Assembly (NCBI GenBank): GCA_002633005.1
Contig: NMRA01000798.1
Coordinates: forward strand, 64,001 to 121,656
Direction of reading: 5' to 3'
Length of the DNA: 57,656 nucleotides
Origin: Phoronis australis
Taxonomy: Eukaryota; Phoronida; Phoronidae
Shown: piece by piece, positions 26,101-34,950 of the stretch
Numbering within the stretch: the first letter of the stretch is position 1
Layout of the letters: every line of letters starts with the position of its first letter
Translations under genes and position numbers: made by a program
Notes under the pieces: model-generated
What the model saw: the letters and a program-made list of their open reading frames with translations, nothing else
What the model was told of the DNA's origin: nothing
Database searches by the model: none

Positions 26101-28429
26101 AACACTTCACCCTTGTAGCACCTTTGAGTATAGTTGTTCTCGCCGCATGGCTCACTAACTATCACATCGTTATGTTGCTCAGCAAGCGTCTTTAATACAC
26201 TTTGGTACTCAGAGTGTAAACCCAGTTGAAAGGATGCCAGTAACCACCGACGACTCTCACTAGAAGACGAACAAAGTTTGCAATCATCCACTATAAATTA
26301 GGTACTTCCACTGCAATCGTTGGCAACAGAACAGGGTAAGCAACAGCATATTGTGACATCTACAATGACCATCAATTGTCATACAATACCAAACAATGTC
26401 GGTATAAGACAGATTAGAATCAGTGAACCCACAATCGATAGTGTACCCATGATCGACACTCTCAAGAGTATACCAGTGTTGCCTGTTACACTGAATTCCA
26501 TTCGTGTCTAAGACGCAAACAGCTTTCACTGTGTGCGTGCCATCTTGTTTACTGAGTCATGCATGAGCACAATCTAGCTTTTTTGAAAATGGGCAATAAT
26601 TTGACGTGGCACAGGAAGCAGGCGACTAGGAAGTTTCCATCTTTGAGAAAAAAACACAACTTGAAGCAGAAATGTAAATTTACTGAAAATTCCTCAATTT
26701 AACTGAATTGAATTATGACTTGTCATGAAATACCTTCGACTTCTAGAAATGTGCTTTCAGAAACACTGATTTATTTTGGGGGGGGGTTGGGGTCAATTAT
26801 GGGTACACACTTTCGTGAGTCAAATGAGTTGTCTTCTATCACTTGTAAAAAAATTTTGTCTCGACTGATTTTCTCTCAGGTGACACCATTCCAAAGTCAA
26901 GGAAAATGTTTTAGTACAATGAGTAAGCTTTTCCAGAAATACCACAGAATTCACATGGAAGGGCAAAATACAGTAGAAAGGTGTAGAAATGGGTAAACTA
27001 TTACTAACCGTAGTTTAGCAGGTCACTTATAGACTCAAGTGTACATTATAGCAAAATCTAACTTATCTGAAGAACCAAATGCAAGAATAGAACAATTGAC
27101 CATATGATGGAATATTATCTCGAGATAAACCAAGATCTAACATGCTGCATTCAACTACTGCCAGTTTTACTGGGCAGTATTTACATGTACCAATCTTTGT
27201 GAAAAGTCTCATCATTAAAATGTCGTACAAGATGAACAGGAATATTGTGCAACTAATGTTGATCAGCACACACACAACACATACAAAACTGGTCTATGAG
27301 GGAGTATTAAATGTGCCAAGAGTGGATTGTAAACAGGAATCGAGACATCGTATGCAGGTCTGTAGGTCCACGATGAGAATCCTCCTCCTAGAATAATGGC
27401 CTTGCCATGATCAACCTCAAGCACACTGTGATAGTCCGGCACAGTACCAGGTAACATATTAAACAGCAGGTGATTTGCACCATCGCTCCATCTACAAACA
27501 CACAATTACAACACAGATTAGCGCCTGGTGTATATATGAGGCAGAGTACAAAAACAGAGATATACATTTACCCCAATGTTTCAAATTCATCTTCATACAC
27601 TTAATTCTCCCTTGGTGATTGCTGTGCAACACAACAGGAAAAGCAGATGAAATACTGTAACCACCGTCAAAGTTGAAAGACAGCCTCCCCTCCCCTCTTA
27701 TAATTTGGCTGTGGTGAATCTCCACCACTAATTAATGTTCATCAGCTCCTTAAACACAAGTAACAGTGCACAATTCAAGCTAATTATAGGCCAATTCAAT
27801 CAAACTTTGAAAGCACATCCCTGAAAAGGAAACGAGAGCAGCTTTTTTTGCTAAAAGTTCCAACTATAAAGCACTGTATAAAGGTTGTCGATAATTCCGC
27901 TAAGCAACACTGTGCCACACCTTACAGAAACTCACCCATGATGGCTTGCTAGTACTTGACTTGCTTGTTCTAAACGTAAATTATTCTGGTTCAAGAAGTC
28001 CACAAAAGGCACAAGAAGACAAGCAGAACCAGGATCGTGGGTTATGTATTCACTGCCTTGGATTGCCTTGACTATTTCCAAGAATTCATGCGATGGAGGA
28101 AAAAAGACAGGCATTCCATCAGAGTCTACATACTTTTCTTGTGGGTAGACATAGACAGAAATTCTTGATCCAGGATCAGTACCACACCTATGAACTTCAA
28201 AACATGAGTGGTAGGAGCAGTTCACTTCCCTTGCATTTGATTTGGGGCTGTCTGCATGGATAACAGAGCGCTTGTTGCGGTGCAGCATGGATTCATCTCC
28301 ATCGTCAATAACATGCGGCCAGAACTGGAGCACACCAGTCACTAAAAGCCCACAAATGACAACCAGAAGAAGAAGAATGTAAAAGTTTTTGAACTTGCTT
28401 CCGTGTTTAAGGCCCATTTGTCGTGTCAT
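10809..28429 (-). CDS. EXT2: Exostosin-2, heparan sulfate co-polymerase (11 coding exons)
   Basis: Complement of join 10809-11159, 12047-12190, 13197-13293, 21772-21841, 22551-22734, 23814-23945, 24513-24606, 24916-25055, 26079-26259, 27285-27491, 27936-28429. All junctions are GT..AG and keep frame; total 2094 nt, 697 residues plus stop, against about 718 in human EXT2. A short basic N-terminus and a hydrophobic segment at residues 16-36 give a type II Golgi/ER anchor. The exostosin GT47 domain follows (about 85-375), then the GT64 domain (about 425-690) with its DDD metal/UDP-sugar motif at residues 517-519. From family knowledge EXT2 pairs with EXT1 to extend heparan sulfate by alternating GlcA and GlcNAc. 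Identity rests on near-verbatim stretches such as [25 protein letters not shown] and [11 protein letters not shown]1 and EXTL proteins are excluded by these stretches and by length. No frameshift or stop was seen. Confidence 0.96.
11160..13196 (-). other. EXT2 introns 10 and 9
   Basis: GT..AG introns at 11160-12046 and 12191-13196. No repeat with recognisable ends was seen; the text is AT-rich and otherwise featureless. Confidence 0.7.
12047..12190 (-). CDS. EXT2: EXT2 coding exon 10 (GT64)
   Basis: Acceptor TTTTCAG ending at 12191, donor GTTGGT from 12046. 144 bp = 48 codons, phase 0. It reads [20 protein letters not shown] and [20 protein letters not shown]. Confidence 0.96.
13197..13293 (-). 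CDS. EXT2: EXT2 coding exon 9 (GT64 DDD motif)
   Basis: Acceptor TTTCAG ending at 13294, donor GTAACT from 13196. It reads [20 protein letters not shown], where DDD (residues 517-519) is the GT64 metal/UDP-GlcNAc motif. 97 bp. Confidence 0.95.
13359..13545. repeat. 68-bp tandem repeat, about 2.7 copies
   Basis: Blocks starting GTGAGTAGCATATCACTTAG, GTAAGTAGCATACCACTTAG and GTGAGTAGCATAACACTTAG follow at 68-bp intervals. The first two are nearly identical over the whole unit; the third is truncated and diverged. Confidence 0.85.
13797..13808 (+). promoter_or_regulatory. Lone CTCF-core-like motif
   Basis: CCAGTAGAGGGC fits the animal CTCF core CCASYAGRKGGC at all 12 positions. It is outside the repeat family and in the opposite orientation to most repeat boxes. 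A motif alone does not prove binding. Confidence 0.4.
14001..14194. other. Assembly gap (194 N)
   Basis: A continuous run of N inside EXT2 intron 8. Six isolated Ns (7010, 9177, 15808, 16502, 19708, 32777) also occur, some next to repeats. Confidence 0.99.
14461..15240. repeat. Interspersed repeat family R3, copy a
   Basis: It shares TTTTTTGGCGAATTGTGCC-type text, followed by CTGATTA/TTGATTA and an ATCRAAGTCA block, with about 25258-25600 (direct) and 29860-30200 (inverted). The family runs several hundred bases; ends and class are not resolved. Confidence 0.5.
16306..16696. repeat. 197-bp direct tandem duplication
   Basis: TGATGTTTCATTGTAGTC starts at 16306 and again at 16503. The ~195-bp copies differ at only a few bases and end in AAAATAAAACTTTTGA-type text. 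The junction holds a single N at 16502. Confidence 0.9.
17298..17480. mobile_element. hAT-like MITE family 1, one end only (copy b)
   Basis: CAGTGGCGGATCTAGGATAC followed by a G run and a ~130-bp stretch resembling the interior of the copy at 30972. The opposite end was not found. A facing TCCGCCACT lies 25 bp to the left (17274-17282) and may be the end of another element. Confidence 0.5.
18160..18505. repeat. ~120-bp repeat, three diverged copies
   Basis: The block with CGCAGCCTTGYGC, ATAGGAATTTCGATTTT and TCTAATAATCTATAAAATT occurs near 18175-18256, 18265-18310 (middle diverged) and 18415-18490. Confidence 0.7.
18540..19130. other. CpG-dense, GC-rich block inside EXT2 intron 8
   Basis: The composition changes sharply from AT-rich surroundings to CpG-rich text over about 0.6 kb. 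No long ORF is present. It starts with a strong nested hairpin (18569-18660). It could be a CpG-island-type regulatory region or part of an unrecognised transposable element. Confidence 0.5.
18569..18660. repeat. Nested inverted repeat with three-way-junction shape
   Basis: Outer arms 18569-18590 and 18639-18660 pair over 22 positions with two non-Watson-Crick positions, one a possible G.U. Inside, GTAAACGGC (18595-18603) pairs exactly with GCCGTTTAC (18614-18622), and GCAC/GTGC (18627-18636) can form a tiny third stem. Confidence 0.75.
19715..21720 (-). repeat. Inverted copy of the palindrome-ended CTCF-motif repeat
   Basis: The terminal palindrome ATGCGTCCACATATAAAT...GCGCAT lies at 19720-19749 in reverse orientation. 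Reverse-complement sub-unit text is recognisable from about 20640 to 21710 (for example GCCACTAGGAGGCAC near 21515). The two parts may belong to one broken copy or to two; 19765-20630 between them shows no family text. Confidence 0.6.
21772..21841 (-). CDS. EXT2: EXT2 coding exon 8 (GT64)
   Basis: A 70-bp exon; acceptor TTTTCAG ending at 21842, donor GTAACT from 21771. It reads [20 protein letters not shown] and joins its neighbours in frame on both sides. Confidence 0.9.
21842..22550 (-). other. EXT2 intron 7
   Basis: 709-bp GT..AG intron; nothing recognised. Confidence 0.8.
22551..22734 (-). CDS. EXT2: EXT2 coding exon 7 (GT64 start)
   Basis: Acceptor TTTCAG ending at 22735, donor GTAGAC from 22550. 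It reads [19 protein letters not shown] and VIWNNQ, the conserved opening of the GT64 GlcNAc-transferase domain. 184 bp, phase 0 to 1. Confidence 0.95.
22735..23813 (-). other. EXT2 intron 6
   Basis: 1079-bp intron without recognisable elements. Confidence 0.8.
23814..23945 (-). CDS. EXT2: EXT2 coding exon 6
   Basis: Acceptor TTTCAG ending at 23946; donor taken as GTGAGT from 23813. A GT two bases earlier is possible but would break the frame with the next exon. It encodes [14 protein letters not shown] and [15 protein letters not shown]. Confidence 0.92.
24114..24456. mobile_element. Small TTAA-flanked MITE
   Basis: The left end TTAAAGGGACACTGACAG and the right end, reverse complement TTAAAGGTACAATGTTG, share TTAAAGG-ACA-TG. 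TTAA on both sides suits a TTAA-target superfamily (Kolobok or piggyBac type). 343 bp, non-coding, in EXT2 intron 5. Confidence 0.5.
24513..24606 (-). CDS. EXT2: EXT2 coding exon 5
   Basis: Acceptor CTGCAG ending at 24607, donor GTATGC from 24512. It reads [20 protein letters not shown], the helical linker between the two glycosyltransferase domains. 94 bp, ending in phase 0. Confidence 0.9.
24832..24886. repeat. (CA)n-type microsatellite
   Basis: Interrupted CACA/CGCA run with TATGCA and CATGCA interruptions, close to the EXT2 exon 4 donor. Confidence 0.9.
24916..25055 (-). CDS. EXT2: EXT2 coding exon 4 (GT47)
   Basis: Acceptor TGCAG ending at 25056, donor GTGAGT from 24915. It encodes [15 protein letters not shown] and [18 protein letters not shown], the nucleotide-sugar-binding part of exostosin domains. 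140 bp, phase 0 to 2. Confidence 0.94.
25056..26078 (-). repeat. EXT2 intron 3 with interspersed repeat R3, copy b
   Basis: About 25258-25600 carries TTTTTGGCGAATTATGCC followed by CACACTGATTA and AATCAAAGTCA, shared with copies near 14520 and 29890. The rest of the intron is unassigned. Confidence 0.5.
26079..26259 (-). CDS. EXT2: EXT2 coding exon 3 (GT47)
   Basis: Acceptor TTCTAG at 26261-26260, donor GTAATT from 26078. It encodes [15 protein letters not shown] and ends FEYPHALQ in phase 0. An N-glycosylation sequon (NNYT) is present. Confidence 0.93.
26260..27284 (-). other. EXT2 intron 2
   Basis: 1025-bp intron. A G9 run lies near 26779. No other feature recognised. Confidence 0.7.
27285..27491 (-). 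CDS. EXT2: EXT2 coding exon 2 (GT47)
   Basis: Acceptor GTAG at 27493-27492, donor GTATGT from 27284 downwards. It reads [14 protein letters not shown] and [20 protein letters not shown], hallmark GT47 exostosin text. 207 bp, phase 2 to phase 2. Confidence 0.95.
27492..27935 (-). other. EXT2 intron 1
   Basis: 444-bp GT..AG intron; nothing recognised. Confidence 0.8.
27936..28429 (-). CDS. EXT2: EXT2 coding exon 1 (start, membrane anchor, stem, GT47 start)
   Basis: ATG at 28429-28427; donor GTGAGT from 27935 downwards, phase 2. Residues 16-36 are hydrophobic ([17 protein letters not shown]), preceded by Lys/Arg, which fits a signal-anchor. FWPH and RNKRSV resemble the EXT2 stem, and [14 protein letters not shown] begins the conserved cysteine-rich part. 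Minus-strand CACAG lies one base before the ATG, so this exon may start at 28430 behind an intron, with the 5' UTR further upstream. Confidence 0.93.
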
Positions 28430-28656
28430 TCTGTGATGTATGATTCACGTGATAGACCACCTTAATGTGTTAGGCCACTTTCATACCTACACCCAAATAC
28501 AAATAATAAAAATGATGCATCTTCAAACCAGCATTGAACAGTTACATCATCACACTAATCAATTCAAGGCAATGAACAGAGAAATGCAATCAATGAAAAT
28601 TTATAGACTAAACTCAAAGCACATGCATATTTAGTATTATATGATTTGTTTTGATA

Positions 28657-29112
28657 AGGGGACAACTTTGCAGCTAGATGAGGATGACTTTGTGGCGAGA
28701 CGAAAGAAACTACTTTGTGGCGAGATGAGGGTGATGACTTTGGACTGAGACGAAGGAAATGACTTTGGGTTGAGACATTGGGATGACTTTGGGTTGAGAC
28801 GATTAGGATGACTTTGGCAGAGATGATGGGGACAACTTTGGGATGAGATAAAGGGAACGACCTTGGGGTGAGATGCAGGGAGTAACAGTAGGACAAGATG
28901 AATGAGATAACTTTGGGCGAGAAGAAGAGGGCAACTTTGGGGCAAGATGAAGTTGAAGACTCTGGGGCGAGATGCAGGGAGTGACTTTAAGGCAAGATGA
29001 AGAGGATGGTTCTAGGTGAAACGAAGGGAATGACTCTGGGGTGCAATGAGGGGGATGACTGAGACGAGATGAAGGGGATGACTTTGGGAGAGATAAAGGG
29101 GATGACTGAGGC
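28657..29112. repeat. Purine-rich minisatellite, ~25-bp unit, about 18 copies
   Basis: Units such as GATGACTTTGGGTTGAGACG recur at 23-26 bp intervals with substitutions. The plus strand is strongly G/A-biased. On the minus strand (EXT2 sense) all frames stay largely open and read Pro/Ser-rich repeats (SPQSHP, PKLSPSS). That follows from the unit composition and is not evidence for a gene. It starts about 230 bp upstream of the EXT2 ATG. Confidence 0.9.
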
Positions 29113-30971
29113 GGATGTTGATGAATTTTAAATTGGTTGAAAAAACAATAACAATGTTCACAACATATGAAGCACATCATTATCAAGAAATGCAGTTGAA
29201 ACAACCAAAAATGTGAGATTTTATTGAAAAATTAGAGCAATAACCGCCATCAAAGGATTGAAGTTTGGGGTAACTAGAAGACCACTATTACACAAGACAA
29301 TATTCCCAATGGTTATAAAATGACAAAGATACTAAAACTTTTTCCACAAGAACATTATGAACAGTACTACAGTCAAGTGACCTAATTAGGTACACTATGT
29401 GTAGTTATGAAGATTGTTATTACAAAACCACAGTTGATTAAGAGGCAGTAGTTCACAGCAAACTTGCACAAGTCGATCAGATTGTCAGGAAATTTGATGG
29501 CTGAATACAGTGCATAAATTCGTGACTGAAAAGGGGACAAAATTGTGTTTTCTAGCTAACATTTTTCATTCTTGGGAAAGTGCATGTTCTCGCAAACATT
29601 TTTGATCTTAGATAAAACTAATGTTCTCGTGGACATATTTTATCCCTGAGATAGCACCTGTGAGGCTAACTTCATTGTCAAATATCTTCGCACATCTTAT
29701 AGTTGTCACGAAAAAATATGAGTATAATAAAGAGTTTGATCATTGCTACAGCTGGGAAACACAAATTTTGCAGAAACATTTTACTGTATACTACAAGGTA
29801 GCTGAGCTGACCCAGTTAAGATGGTAGTATTGCCTAATTGAGTACATATCCCAACACAATTTTGATGGTCTAATCAGTCTGAGGCATAATTCGCCGAAAA
29901 GCTTCAGGCATATGGAGGGCCACCGTCTCTAGGGACAGTAGACAATGGTAAGGCAGACAGATGACATCCCCACGGCCACAATTCTTTGTATCCGTTTACA
30001 TTATTGTTTGACCTCAAGCACATATATTGGCTGTTATGTTCCTGTTCGGCCTTCAATTTTGTTGATGGAATGAAGGATTATTTGGAAACTGTTGATTGCG
30101 AAAGTATTTGTTTGATTGGGAAGGATTAAAAGATTTCAACTGCCTTCACTTTCAGGCTTCAAGCCTTCAAACTAAGACTCAACTAGGACAAGCCAGCCGT
30201 GGCACCAAGGTCCGTCTACAAAACTACAAAAGGTACGTCAGTACACACACTGGTTAAGCCATAGACATCCAATCACAAATAGGCATAACCTGATTGGAAA
30301 GTAAGTCATAGAGAGTGACACAGTACTAGCTATAGGGAAGAAACTAAAATTAAGACTAACGTGATCTATCGTGATCACTGACACGGTGGAGTGTCGACTG
30401 TGTCGTGATGTCCTCACAGCTTCAGTTCAGCCTAGCGTAATTGGCAGAAAATCTTACGGCGTACCGGCGTACAAGAAGATGTACTGGTACCACCACCGAT
30501 GAACGTATTCTGCTTACGCTGAGTAAATGGTCAATATTATACCCATGTTTACACTTCCGATAGCTCAAAACGTAGCGAAATACACGTAAATGTGAGAAAT
30601 TTCATAGGAATGTCTTCCCATGGTGATTTCCGCTTCCTGACACAGACTCATTTGTCAATCGCTAGGTGGCAGTCTGGGAGTCGTCTCCAGAGCCTCGGAT
30701 TTAGCCGGGGGCAGTGCCCCGGCCGGCGGTTGCACTAAACAGTCCCAAATAGCGACTCAGCTAAGTTCCCTAAACCTACTGCGTATTTGTGGAATTGGGA
30801 AAACACTTGCTGTATTTTTTTAGCTGAGTGAGTTTCATTAATAAGTCAATTTTTGACTTCCATCGATAAAACTCGAACGTTGAAACTGAGATCCTCCATC
30901 ACAGAGGGATCTTTTCATGCAACGCGGCCCCTGAGTTAAGGAATAAGTCCCTAATTATTTTGACTGAATTA
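29113..30971. other. EXT2 upstream DNA with interspersed repeat R3, copy c (inverted)
   Basis: About 29860-30200 holds an inverted copy of R3 (GGCATAATTCGCCGAAAAGC). A GC-rich stretch with GCCCCGGCCGGCGG lies at about 30714-30728. No exon is supported. EXT2 5' UTR exons could be here but cannot be picked without transcripts. Confidence 0.45.
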
Positions 30972-31280
30972 CAGTGGCGGATCTAGGATACCAGAAGGGG
31001 AGGCCAAGATGTTGCTTCGGGAAAAGCGCGGTTGTATGTGTACAGGCGTCCCGAAAGTTGCGTGGGCCGGGAGCCGTATAAACTTTGTGCACGGTTCAGA
31101 AACTCTATGGACTAAAGGAAAAACAAAGCGGGAACGTAATCTGCCCCCCCCCCCCTTCTCCACTACCGGTCCTAATTATATTTCGTCACGCTCGCGCTGT
31201 TCCTGTTGTTGCTGTTTCACATTTGCTTTCGGCAGCCAAGGGGGGAGGGTACCCCCTGGGCCCCCCTAAATCCGCCTATA
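30972..31280. mobile_element. hAT-like MITE family 1, copy c
   Basis: The left end CAGTGGCGGATCTAGGATAC and the right end CCCCCCTAAATCCGCCTATA form imperfect inverted repeats. G-rich and C-rich runs lie just inside. About 309 bp, no transposase. Confidence 0.7.
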
Positions 31281-32650
31281 AGGGCTCAGTTTTTTGGCTT
31301 TAGAGGCAGTACATGTCGGGATTTGCAACGGAAGTGGCTTTTGGAGGTGGTGGCTGATGCTGATGAGAGAAGCGCCGTGCCGGTTGTGTTTCAGTTAGCC
31401 AAGCAGACCTTTCAAACTGAGCTTCGGTCGGTATGTTTCGGGGTATTATTTGTCGCAACATATAGCAGTCTCAGAAAAGTCGTCAAATGAATTTTAATTC
31501 AGTTGACTTAAAAGCCAAAAATGTATAAACACCAAAGAGTTATAACTGGTATAATACCCTTTGCATGAATTGGAGACATTATAATTATCGTAAAGTATTT
31601 TTCAAAGTCGGCTTATATGAGCACACACTCGTCGGTAATGGTGGGGCTCTTGCATCTAGGCCTACAGTCAACTAAAAGGAAATTCAAAAAATGGAAATGA
31701 CAACTGAGGTTCCTTCGATCACAGAATTTGTGTCTCAGTGAACGTTTTATTCTGAATGAGGACTTTGTGCATTTAATAGTCTATTTAAGATGTCAGACGT
31801 GTGGGAAAAGATAGCACCCAACCATTAAAAATTTTCTGAGCATAGGCAAAGCAAAATCAATCCGTACATCAATGAATTACAACGAATGTAATTCATCGAT
31901 ACATTTGCAGGAAAGTGTTCTTCAAAATGTCAGCTCACATGAGCACCTGCTTCTATTTAATGATGGGACTATACCTAGCTTACAGTCAACGTGCCCATGT
32001 CTTTGCAAAGTCCTGAGTCCACACTTTTAGAATATAGTGAATGCGCAGACTGAAGGGAAAGAAGAAAGTAACACAAAGTGGTTCTTGGGACACACAATTC
32101 GTCTCCCAACGACTCACTCGTAGACTACAGGAGTGTTATTATGTCGCTTTGATTCTCCCATTAGGAATTAACAAGAAAACTGGCAGCTAAGGGGCTACAT
32201 AGGCAATTCTTCAAGGCCTGGCAAAGTTAGACAAAAGTTAGTTAATACAAAAATGGAAATGACAACTGTGGTTCCTTAGACCACACAATTTGTATCTAAT
32301 CGAACCTTTATCTGACTAAAATATCGTACAACTAATATATACGTAATTAAGATGTCGAACTTGTGAAAAATATAGCACCGACTATAAAGAATACCTGAGA
32401 GTATGTGTGCGAAGGGCATTGACGTTAGTATGTGGGCTGATGTTCGAACATTGTGATTATCAATCTTGCAGAATGTCTAGTAGGCCTGATCGGGGCACTC
32501 CGGCGTTATGAAGTGTGTCTTTCAAAAATCACCTTACATGAGAACACGCTCCTACTGGTGGAGCTATACCTAGTCTACGATCAACAATCCCATGTCGTTG
32601 CAACCTTTTTGAGCACACGACTTTAGAATGTAGTAAATGTCCACTCTGAA
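31281..32650. repeat. Diverged tandem repeat region upstream of EXT2
   Basis: TGGAAATGACAACTGAGGTTCCTT at about 31691 recurs at about 32249 (558 bp apart), with a weaker copy near 32058. The flanking GAGCACAC...CTATACCTAG...ACGACTTTAGAATGTAGT-type text also repeats. Two to three old copies; no coding signal. Confidence 0.6.
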
Positions 32651-32911
32651 CAGGGGGCGGATCCAGGATTTTGAGTTGGGGGGAGGGGCCAGGGCAGAGT
32701 GTTAGCCAGGATTTTGCCCGTCAGACATTCGTACCCCCGAACTGCCAAATGGAGAATGCAGAATTTTAGGGGGGGGNTTAGGGTGGGCCAGGGCAGAGTA
32801 TTAGCCAGGATTTTGCCCGTCAGACATTCGCACCCCCGAACTGCCAAATGGGATCTGGGAGAGTTTAGGGGAGGCCATGGGCTCCTTGGCCCCCCTCTAA
32901 ATCCGCCACTG
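32651..32911. mobile_element. hAT-like MITE family 1, copy d, with internal 99-bp duplication
   Basis: The ends CAGGGGGCGGATCCAGG and CTAAATCCGCCACTG are inverted repeats. Inside, a block starting GGCCAGGGCAGAGT occurs at 32687 and 32786 (99-bp period), including two copies of GCCAGGATTTTGCCCGTC. Confidence 0.75.
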
Positions 32912-33814
32912 ATTTTTACCAAAATATGTCAATTTCAAAAAATACTAAAACGATCATTTGTAATGTTGAATATCAGTTTCTGGAAACCGTTCCTGGCTGT
33001 TCTGCCAATCCTTAATGAAGTGAAATGAAGCAGTGCAGCTTTGCAGTTCGGTTTGTAAAGCGAAGAATCATTTACAGCCGCGTAACATCCCAGAGAGCCT
33101 GTTCCGCATTTTTCTCGAATTAATGGCCCCACATAATGTGACGTATTCACTAAAATGAGGAATATGAAATATGCAGCACGTACATGCGTGTAGACTGCAG
33201 TGAATAAATTATTCTGTAAAATAGAAAAGTAAGCTCTGGAAGTTGAGACGAATTAACGATTCCTCAATATTCTACGATTTACAAGTGCTCGCCACTGAGG
33301 GACCACGATCCCTAAGGCAACTATCAGTGTTCACGAATGTGAAGACTGACGAACGACCAGTGGCTTACTTCGTCGTAGGCACCATGCAGTTCAGATTTTG
33401 AAAGTAGCTATTCACATGCAATTCCCACGAAGATCTCTGTGGTTTCTTCACTGCAGGATCACACGAGGAACGATTTTCTATTGAGAACACTCTTTCGGTA
33501 TTCAGTTTCTCTAAAACTAAGGCGGGTTTATTGATCTTGTTTGTGTAACGACGTGGTTACCTCAGTGGTTATTGCACTTCCATTGCTTGATTGAATTTGA
33601 AAAGTTCCTCTTCATCAGTGATAACTTGATAATTAATTCAGATATACTTCAAATCTACTGCGACCGCCTCTACTGAAGTGCTCGTAGTTTATTGGAAAGT
33701 GCAACAACCCCTTCCGAGAAGCAATAGAATGACCTATTGATTTTTTCCCTTTGAGTGCAAGGGATAGCTGTGTCAGATTGCTGCCATTTTCTTGAGGGCC
33801 CGCACTGTGATGAG
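32912..33814. other. Unassigned non-coding DNA before the 2-kb array
   Basis: No gene, RNA or repeat that I can support in this ~0.9 kb. Confidence 0.5.
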
Positions 33815-34261
33815 ATGGTGTCATACCCGGTATTTGACGGACGATACAGGTGCGTGACTTCAGTTATTAATTACTGTTAGGTCTGGCTGGTACAGTTCTC
33901 CAACTATGATAACAGGTCGTTGTAATACATGTAAATTTTAATTGATGGGTGTGTTTTAGTTGTACTCTGGGTTGTACTCATGTATTAGTGTTTGGATCGT
34001 GATGACGCATATTTATTTAAATGGGTGGATGTATCCTTTTATCAAATGTATTGCACCACTGAGACATTTCTTATGACTTGCTGCTACATTCGGTTGTCTT
34101 TAACGCTCTTTCTAATCCCGACTAACAATTGTCCTAAGATATACTTACTGGAGCCCTAGCATGTTCAGAAAGAACGAAAAAAAAAAAACGAAATGACGTT
34201 CAGGGTCACAAAATGCATGCTCAATGGTGTTAACTGAATTACTCTGCAGATGTCACAACAA

Positions 34262-34950
34262 TTGTGAGTGTAGCATTAGCTCCCGGATTCTATGCGTCCT
34301 GGGTTCTATGGGTCCCTTTTTGCGTTCTATAGTCCAGAGATTAAGCGGACGAGTGTGTAAGTTTTAGCTACAGTCGCTATTTTAGCCTCACATGACGATT
34401 TTGAGGTGCTTTTTCGATGCTGATACAGGGCAAAAAATTCTACAAGTAATAAGGCAATGTGCTATTTTTATGCATCCTCCTCAACGGATCCTGGTCGTTG
34501 TCGGATTATCAAATGTCCCTTGGAATTTTCGAATGCAAGATCACTTGCTGAAAATGCGCCTTTAGTTTGTGATTTTATGTTGATTTTCTTGGCTGGTTGA
34601 GTGCTGACCAGGAACACATAGAACCCGGTGTGAAAGTATCAATTGTCCCCCCCGGAGAAATTGTGCGGCTTGCGTGTATTTGAATGAAGCATCCGAGTAA
34701 TCCGCGTCTGAATAAGATGCCTGTATGTTGGCATTCCAATACATGCAGCTAAGACATTCTCTACAGCTAGGTGGACAATCACAACTACTACAACGGGACA
34801 CACAGAACTTGGAACATATAAAACCCTTCTGATGAACAGAAAACTTAACATGCAGAACCCGGGACAAAAAACCCCGATATGCATAAAATTGGGACATATA
34901 AAACCCGTGGAACATAGAACCCCTAAAACATCGATTGCTTATGTGGTACG
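34262..34950. mobile_element. Foldback-type insertion in the array
   Basis: It interrupts an array unit after the TGTCACAACA landmark; unit text resumes near 34975 (GGCAAATTGAAAACAATAG). The left part has repeated GGTTCTATG-type words (34271-34332). The right part has the reverse-complement words CATAGAACCC and CATATAAAACCC repeated at ~20-60 bp intervals (34617-34925). Exact ends are not defined. Confidence 0.5.

Noticed and set aside
28564-29204. Three overlapping minus-strand ORFs rich in Pro and Ser
   Set aside because: All frames are open because the purine-rich minisatellite unit lacks stop triplets; no homology or splice logic supports a protein.
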